29,360 nt of DNA from PHET01 sp038202795 (GTDB lineage Bacteria; Actinomycetota; Coriobacteriia; Anaerosomatales; PHET01), in NCBI GenBank assembly GCA_038202795.1, contig JBBREQ010000024.1:1-29360 (forward strand), read 5' to 3'. A model generated the notes under the pieces. That model ran no database searches, was not told the origin of the DNA, and saw only the letters and a program-made list of their open reading frames with translations. This document shows, in pieces, positions 22,659-29,360 of this stretch. A program made the position numbers and the translations under genes. Position 1 is the stretch's first letter. Each line of letters begins with the position of its first letter.

Positions 22659-24055
22659 GCGCGGTCTGGCATCACGCGGGCGAGAACGCGCTCGCTTGCG
22701 TGGCCGTCGTCTCGTGGTGCGTACTCGGCTGCGAAACTCCGCAGGCGCTGCTCGCGCAGTTCGTCGGCGTCCGCAGCTGCGTGCACCGCGGTCGCGAGTT
22801 CGTCCTGGGTTCGGGCGATGGGACCCGGCAACGTCTCGAGCGGCAGGTAGAAGCCACGCACCTCGCCCTCGTAGCGCTCGAGATCGTAGAGGTAGAACAC
22901 GATCGGCCTTCTGAGGTTTGCGAAGTCGAAGAACACGCTCGAGTAGTCAGTAACCAGTATATCGCTCACGGCGTAGAGCTCGTTGACGTCGTTGACACTG
23001 GAGACGTCGATCACCCAGTTGGCGTGGCGCGTGAAGTCAAACGAGTTCGCTATCAGGTAGTGCGCGCGAAACAGCACGACGTAGCCTTCGCCGAGTTGGC
23101 GATGCAGTTCGTCGAAGTCGAGAGGCGACTCGAACGTATAGCCGAGGCTCGACTGGTGGCTGTCATCGCGCCAGGTGGGAGCGTAGAGAACGACGCACTT
23201 GCCCTCTGGGATGCCTAGGCGGGTGCGGACGCGCTCCACCGACGCATCGGTGAGGCAGTGGAGCGCGTCATTTCGCGGATAGCCCTCTTCGACTACCGCA
23301 CCATCCTTGCCCAGTGCGGTCAGATTGAACGCCGAGGAGAGCGCCCGGCTGGCGAACGGGGAGGGCGAGAGCAGCCACGTCAGCCGACTACCTTCAAGCT
23401 CGTAGAAGAACCGCCAGTCGCGCGGCCGGTACATCTTGCTGCCCGCTGCGGTCGTCGGGATGTCAAAACCGAGCCGCTTGAGCGGAGTCCCGTGCCACGT
23501 CTGAAGCATCGCCTGGCCCGCGCGCGGGATGAGGTGGGCGGGGATCCGGCAGTTCACGATCCAGCGACTCGCCCTCGCGTACGCTCGCGAGTACTCCTTT
23601 GAGTCGCTCGCCACGACGGTCACACGCTTCAGCGATTCGAGGAGTTCGGGTGAGAAGTCGCGGTCGAGGTCGAGAGGGGAGGGCGGAGTGGTCTCCGCGG
23701 CCTCGAGACCGAGCACCCGATAGCCCCCACGGGCGAGAAGCGCTGCGGCAAGCGGCGGACGCAGGGCCCAAATCAACGTATGGTCGCGGTAAGCGGGGTC
23801 GTTGAGCAGCGCTTCGCACAGAGCGGACGGGCTGCACGAGCACCCCCTGCCCGAGTAGCTTTCGAACATGACGGTGGCCGGTTCGATGGGCGTCTTCGCG
23901 CACAGGTGGCGGTAGGACCTTCCCCGGACGGCGGCCAACGCACCGCGAGCCAAGGTATGCAGGTAGGGCAGTCGCTTGCCGCTGGCGATCGCGACAGACC
24001 GGGCGACCCTGAACAGGCGGTTGGGTAGCGAAGCTCTGGGCAGCGGAGACGTCAT
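22655..24055 (-). CDS. CDP-glycerol glycerophosphotransferase (TagF/TagB family), copy 1
   Basis: A 466-residue Glyphos_transf protein. Key motifs match the next gene product: LQTWHGTPLKRLGF, YAPTWRDDS, LFRAHYLIANSFDF and LVTDYSSVFFDFANLRRP. The N-terminal region aligns from a CAKTPIEPATVMFES-like segment onward, so the two proteins come from a tandem duplication and have diverged, presumably to act at different steps or on different acceptors. Its start overlaps the stop of the upstream gene by 4 nt and its stop overlaps the next start, so all three transferases are translationally coupled. No separate glycosyltransferase domain is fused. Confidence 0.91.
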   Translation of the reverse strand: MTSPLPRASLPNRLFRVARSVAIASGKRLPYLHTLARGALAAVRGRSYRHLCAKTPIEPATVMFESYSGRGCSCSPSALCEALLNDPAYRDHTLIWALRPPLAAALLARGGYRVLGLEAAETTPPSPLDLDRDFSPELLESLKRVTVVASDSKEYSRAYARASRWIVNCRIPAHLIPRAGQAMLQTWHGTPLKRLGFDIPTTAAGSKMYRPRDWRFFYELEGSRLTWLLSPSPFASRALSSAFNLTALGKDGAVVEEGYPRNDALHCLTDASVERVRTRLGIPEGKCVVLYAPTWRDDSHQSSLGYTFESPLDFDELHRQLGEGYVVLFRAHYLIANSFDFTRHANWVIDVSSVNDVNELYAVSDILVTDYSSVFFDFANLRRPIVFYLYDLERYEGEVRGFYLPLETLPGPIARTQDELATAVHAAADADELREQRLRSFAAEYAPRDDGHASERVLARVMPDRA

Positions 24056-25182
24056 CGGCGGTGTGCCTTCGCGATCACGAGATCCGCGATGGCCGACGCG
24101 CAGCCGCGGTCAGGCGCCGGCAGGTAGCTGTGTCGGAACTGCTCGGCACTGTCGGGGCGGCTGTGCCCTGCACCGATGCGGGCAACCAGCGGGGCGATGT
24201 CGCGCGAGGCGTCCGGGCCGAACCGAGTGAGCGGATCGAAGTTCAGGCCGTGCTCGTGCTGGTAGGTGTCGATGTCATAGACGAAGAAGTAGACGGGCAC
24301 GCTCGCGGCGACTGCCTCGAAGGCCACGGCCGAGTAGTCCGTGACCACCGCATCGCAGACGTGCAACAACTCGAGCACATCGGTCCCGGTCGCGTCGATG
24401 ACGTGCGGAGAGTCGAGCGCTGCGGCCTCGAGGTCGTGTGGCTTGATCACCAGCGTGAAGAGCTCAGGGTCGAAGGCGGCCAGCACGGCGTCGTAGCCGG
24501 TCGCGCCATGCTTGCGGAACGTGGGCGCGTACAGCACGCGGGTCGTGGTGGTATCGGCGAGCCGCTCGAAGCGCTCGGTGAGTCGTGCGACCGTCTCGCG
24601 GTGGGCCGCGCCTTTGTCGGCGAGGAAGTCGACGCGGGGCAGGCCCAGCGGCAGGATCTTCTCGGCAGGGGTGTTGAAGGCTTCCGAGAAGATAGGGACG
24701 GTCGCGGGACCGCCACAGAGCACGATGTCGTAGTTGCGGTGCATGCGCATCGCGCGCGCGAGCTTTGAGGTGCGGCCGCCGGGACGGTCGAGCGACTGGT
24801 AGCCGAAGCGCTTGATGGCGCCCAGCGCGTGCCACATCTGGATGACGGTCAGCTCGCGGCGGTGGGTGAGCACGCTCACGGGGACGATGTAGCCGTCGAC
24901 GATGGCCACGCGGGCGGTGGCGAGGTGGTACATCTGCGCGAGCACGTCGCCGATATAGCCGAGGCGCGCGAGTGGGGAGCGCTCGATGAAGCGGCAGCGC
25001 ACGACGATCTCGAGCGCGGGGTCGCGCCGACGCAGCTCGGCGGCGAGCAGGTCGAAGTCGCGCGACGGCCGGTTCGACTGGCGGCTGAGGAGCACGATCT
25101 TGTGGCGCGCGCGGAGCACAATCTTGAACAGGGCATAGACTGCTTGCGCGACGAATATGGCAACGGGGGCGAGAATTCGCAT
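24052..25182 (-). CDS. CDP-glycerol glycerophosphotransferase family protein (TagB-like)
   Basis: About 376 residues, shorter and more divergent than its two neighbours. A hydrophobic N-terminal stretch (about residues 3-22) is followed by MWHALGAIKRFGYQS in place of the WHGTPLKRLG motif, APTFRKHG, LVIKPHDLE, and VVTDYSAVAFEA. The conserved His and Ser/Asp positions are kept. Single-copy, short proteins of this kind often act as TagB primases that add the first glycerol phosphate, so it may prime what the two larger enzymes extend; that is inference. First gene of the wall-polymer cluster, divergent from typA. The ATG at 25182 is preferred; a GTG at 25200 is possible. Neither has a Shine-Dalgarno. 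Confidence 0.88.
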   Translation of the reverse strand: MRILAPVAIFVAQAVYALFKIVLRARHKIVLLSRQSNRPSRDFDLLAAELRRRDPALEIVVRCRFIERSPLARLGYIGDVLAQMYHLATARVAIVDGYIVPVSVLTHRRELTVIQMWHALGAIKRFGYQSLDRPGGRTSKLARAMRMHRNYDIVLCGGPATVPIFSEAFNTPAEKILPLGLPRVDFLADKGAAHRETVARLTERFERLADTTTTRVLYAPTFRKHGATGYDAVLAAFDPELFTLVIKPHDLEAAALDSPHVIDATGTDVLELLHVCDAVVTDYSAVAFEAVAASVPVYFFVYDIDTYQHEHGLNFDPLTRFGPDASRDIAPLVARIGAGHSRPDSAEQFRHSYLPAPDRGCASAIADLVIAKAHRR

Positions 25183-25235
25183 GCGTGCATGATACGGCAC
25201 AGCGGGGGTGAGCGGCCGCGTTCGGTACTAATCCG

Positions 25236-25244
25236 TGCTATGCT
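25236..25244 (+). promoter_or_regulatory. Extended -10 promoter element for typA
   Basis: TGCTATGCT: a TGn extension followed by TATGCT (25239-25244), about 65 bp before the typA ATG, with no good -35. Extended -10 promoters often lack one. Confidence 0.4.
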
Positions 25245-25308
25245 TCGTCGTTCGCGCACACGCGCGGCCAGATAGTCGTGACCCTGAACAGTATCGGAGT
25301 CCTGCCTC

Positions 25309-27123
<1,815 letters not shown>

Positions 27124-27141
27124 CCGGGGCGCGGCATCGCG

Positions 27142-29360
27142 CTAGCTCGCAGCGACGGCCGCCGCATTCGCCTCAAGCAGCCGGATGAAGTCATCGGCGC
27201 TGATTGGCGGGCTGAACAGGAAGCCCTGCATCTGCGCGCAGCCGGTCTCTCTCAGGAACTGGAGCTGCCGTTCGTTCTCGACGCCCTCGGCGATTACGTT
27301 GAGTCGGAGGCTGTTGGCCAGCAAGATGATCGATCGGGCGATAGCCGACTGGGCCTCGTCGGTCTCGATGGCCTGAATGAACGGCCTGGCCACCTTGAGG
27401 GTGTGGATCGGAAACGATGCGAGTCGCTCGAGCGATGAGTGACCGGTGCCGAAGTCATCGATGGCGACACGCACGCCGATCGCATCGAGCTCGCAAAACA
27501 CCGTCGCTATGCTCTCGGAATGCCGCATGGCGATGCTCTCGGTGATCTCGAGCTCCAGGCAGGAAGCCGGCAGGCCCGTCTCGGCGAGCAGCGCGGCCAC
27601 CTCGTCGGCGAAGCCCACCGCGGTGAACTGACGCCCCGAGACGTTCACGCCTATGCGCAGGTCAACGAAACCGGCGTCGCGCCACGCATGTGCTTGGCAG
27701 CACGCTTCGTGCAGCACCCACCTGCCGATCGTCCCGATCAGCCCGCTCTCCTCGGCCAACGGGATGAACTCCTCAGGGGCGATAGGGCCGCGCCCCGGGT
27801 GATGCCAGCGCAGGAGGGCTTCAGCACCCACGATAGTCAGGCCCGAGACGCTGACCTGCGGCTGGAACACGACGCTCAGCTCGTTGCTTTCGAGCGCGCG
27901 GCGCAGGTCGGTCTTCAGGTTGAAGCGCTCGACTGCGGCAGCGTTGAGCGCCGGGTCGTGGAACTGGTAGGTGTCTCGGCCTCGATCCTTGGCCTTGTAC
28001 ATCGCGATGTCCGCGTCACAGAGCAGTTCAACAGCCGAGGAGGATGCGCCCGGCTCGAAGACGGCGATGCCCATGCTGGCGGTAACGTGGATCTCCTGAT
28101 CGCACAGCAAGAACGGTTGGCGCAGCGCTTCGAGTATCTTCCACGCGACGGTGGCGACGGCCTCCTTGGAGCTGACATCCACGATCAGGAGCATGAACTC
28201 GTCTCCGCCCAGGCGGGCGACGGTATCGCCTGTACGGACCAGTTCGGACAGGCGGTCGCCAACAGCGATCAGGAGCGTGTCCCCTGCGGTGTGCCCCAGG
28301 GTGTCGTTCACGGTCTTGAAATGGTCGAGGTCGAAGAAGAGCAGAGCCACCCGCTCGTCCGTTCGGCTCGCGTGCTCGATCGCCTGGTTCAGGCGATCGG
28401 TGGCCAGCCTCCGGTTGGCGAGACCGGTGAGCGGATCGTAGTACGCCATGCGGGCGATGGTCTCTTCGCTGTGCTTGCGCTCGGTGATGTCACGGATGAC
28501 GCCGAGGACTGCGGGTTGGCCGCCCCACTGGGTCAGTCGCGCGTTCACTTCCACGGGAATGTGCGTGCCGCTGGCACATACGTGCTCAGACTCGAAGACA
28601 GCCGCCCCTTGCGTCCGAATCGCTTCCATCCGTTCACCCACGCGATTCGCATCTGCGGGGGCGTCGATGTCCATGACGCGCATAGTGAGAAGCTTCTCGT
28701 GGGGGTAGCCCAGTCGCTCGGCGGTGCCCTGGTTTGCGGCCAAAACGTTCCCCTCGAAGTCGGAGACGAGGATGATGTCGCCGGCTGCGTCGAACAGGGT
28801 CCGGTAGCGGTCCTGTTCGCGGTGCAGTGCGATGAACGCGACGTTGAACTCGAGCATCAGCAGGTAGAGACCGAACAGGACACTCAGGGTGATCTGGAAC
28901 AGCTGAGCCGGCATGCCGGCGATCAGCGCCGGTGAGAACACGCGCGCGAGGTTGAAGAGCAGGCCGAATGACGCGAGCACCACAGCACTGGCGAAGCTGC
29001 CTCCCGCTTCGCGCACGAACGATTCTCGGTGGCTCAGAATGACGACGAGCGCCGCGACGAAGAACACCGAATAGCCCAGGTAGACACTACCCTGCAGGGG
29101 GACGAGCAGGCCTATCGCGGCGCCTAGCGCGCTCACCGCCAGAAGCACGAGAGCCACCTTGGGGTTGGGCCGAGACAAGTGGGTGAGAAGGCCCATGAGC
29201 ATCAGAGCAGCCGTTGCTGCATGCGCGAGAATCGAGAGGGGATTGACGAGTGACTGGTCGCCGAGCAGAAGTGCGAAGGCGGGTGCTGCCGCAAACGAGA
29301 GCAGCGAGGCGCTGAGCAAAGCCGTGGCCCGGCTGCGAAGCCGGAAGTGGAGGCCGACCA
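27142..29360 (-). CDS. Membrane PAS-GGDEF-EAL cyclic-di-GMP protein, 5'-incomplete
   Basis: The frame stays open to the right edge. A TTG at 29319 gives 725 residues but has no Shine-Dalgarno, so the start is probably off-window. Numbering from 29319: five to six membrane helices (to about 165), a PAS domain (about 168-285) ending in VIRDITERKHSEE, a GGDEF domain with intact GGDEF (371-375) and an RTGD inhibitory I-site five residues before it, then an EAL domain with EALLRW (Glu500), NVSGRQF, LEITES, IDDFGTGHSSL and AEGVENE. In the EAL domain the usual LK-x-D reads LKVA (Ala644) and the usual C-D-x-x-Q-G reads CAQMQG, so two conserved acidic positions are lost. It likely makes c-di-GMP; phosphodiesterase activity is doubtful. 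Confidence 0.94.
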   Translation of the reverse strand, partial: VGLHFRLRSRATALLSASLLSFAAAPAFALLLGDQSLVNPLSILAHAATAALMLMGLLTHLSRPNPKVALVLLAVSALGAAIGLLVPLQGSVYLGYSVFFVAALVVILSHRESFVREAGGSFASAVVLASFGLLFNLARVFSPALIAGMPAQLFQITLSVLFGLYLLMLEFNVAFIALHREQDRYRTLFDAAGDIILVSDFEGNVLAANQGTAERLGYPHEKLLTMRVMDIDAPADANRVGERMEAIRTQGAAVFESEHVCASGTHIPVEVNARLTQWGGQPAVLGVIRDITERKHSEETIARMAYYDPLTGLANRRLATDRLNQAIEHASRTDERVALLFFDLDHFKTVNDTLGHTAGDTLLIAVGDRLSELVRTGDTVARLGGDEFMLLIVDVSSKEAVATVAWKILEALRQPFLLCDQEIHVTASMGIAVFEPGASSSAVELLCDADIAMYKAKDRGRDTYQFHDPALNAAAVERFNLKTDLRRALESNELSVVFQPQVSVSGLTIVGAEALLRWHHPGRGPIAPEEFIPLAEESGLIGTIGRWVLHEACCQAHAWRDAGFVDLRIGVNVSGRQFTAVGFADEVAALLAETGLPASCLELEITESIAMRHSESIATVFCELDAIGVRVAIDDFGTGHSSLERLASFPIHTLKVARPFIQAIETDEAQSAIARSIILLANSLRLNVIAEGVENERQLQFLRETGCAQMQGFLFSPPISADDFIRLLEANAAAVAAS

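Noticed and set aside
27129..27142. Terminator between typA and the GGDEF/EAL gene
   Set aside because: GCGCG-GCAT-CGCGC forms only a 5-bp stem with no T run and touches the stop codon of the opposite gene, so it is too weak to call.
27439..28935. Plus-strand open frame of 498 codons opposite the GGDEF/EAL gene
   Set aside because: No motifs, and the opposite strand encodes intact PAS, GGDEF and EAL signatures.

Overview
The window is about 29.4 kb of gene-dense, GC-rich bacterial DNA. High G/C at third codon positions, many ATGA/GTGA start-stop overlaps, a mix of Shine-Dalgarno-led and apparently leaderless starts, a teichoic-acid-type CDP-glycerol gene set, rubrerythrin and a DUF169 protein together suggest a high-GC Gram-positive (actinobacterial), plausibly an anaerobic or microaerophilic Coriobacteriia-like lineage. 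This placement is inference from gene content and composition; no rRNA gene is present to anchor it.

Layout. 1-2240: most of a Cu(I)-exporting P-type ATPase that carries an in-frame amber codon near the left edge, followed by a DUF7282-type lipoprotein. 2240-4630: a short membrane-peptide ORF, a hairpin-rich non-coding stretch ending in a terminator, an NmrA-like NAD(P)-binding protein, and a membrane HD-GYP c-di-GMP phosphodiesterase. 4640-6443: a LysR regulator on the minus strand, divergent from a 33-residue membrane peptide followed by two terminator hairpins, then a small polytopic membrane protein. 6550-9075: a stand-alone long-form hisG, a zinc-ribbon membrane protein and an aldo/keto reductase. 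9153-14475 (minus strand): rubrerythrin, a DUF169 protein, and a four-gene osmoprotectant ABC transporter in the same order as E. coli yehZYXW. 14625-16297 (minus): a metallophosphoesterase and an Ada-like alkyl-DNA transferase lacking the Ada N-terminal zinc domain. 16367-19080 (plus): a lipoprotein with repeated beta-strand character, then translationally coupled pseudouridine kinase and pseudouridine-5'-phosphate glycosidase (psuK-psuG). 19085-25182 (minus): a cell-wall glycopolymer cluster with three CDP-glycerol glycerophosphotransferase-family proteins, TagD, and a TagG/TagH-type exporter. 25309-27123 (plus): the ribosome-associated GTPase TypA/BipA. 27142-29360 (minus): a membrane PAS-GGDEF-EAL protein that runs off the right edge.

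How the parts fit. The wall-polymer cluster is the most coherent system. TagD would make CDP-glycerol, the three transferases would prime and extend a glycerol-phosphate polymer, and TagGH would export it. Two of the transferases are clear tandem paralogs, and no TagO/TagA-type linkage-unit gene is in view. The Yeh-like transporter suggests osmotic or compatible-solute handling, and DUF169 may share its transcript. Two c-di-GMP enzymes (HD-GYP and GGDEF/EAL) point to cyclic-dinucleotide signalling. I found no tRNA, rRNA, CRISPR array, insertion sequence or prophage gene. The most unusual items are the amber codon with clustered substitutions in copA, two SD-led micro-ORFs in otherwise gene-free gaps, a hairpin-rich segment at 2431-2580, and two lost acidic residues in the EAL domain.
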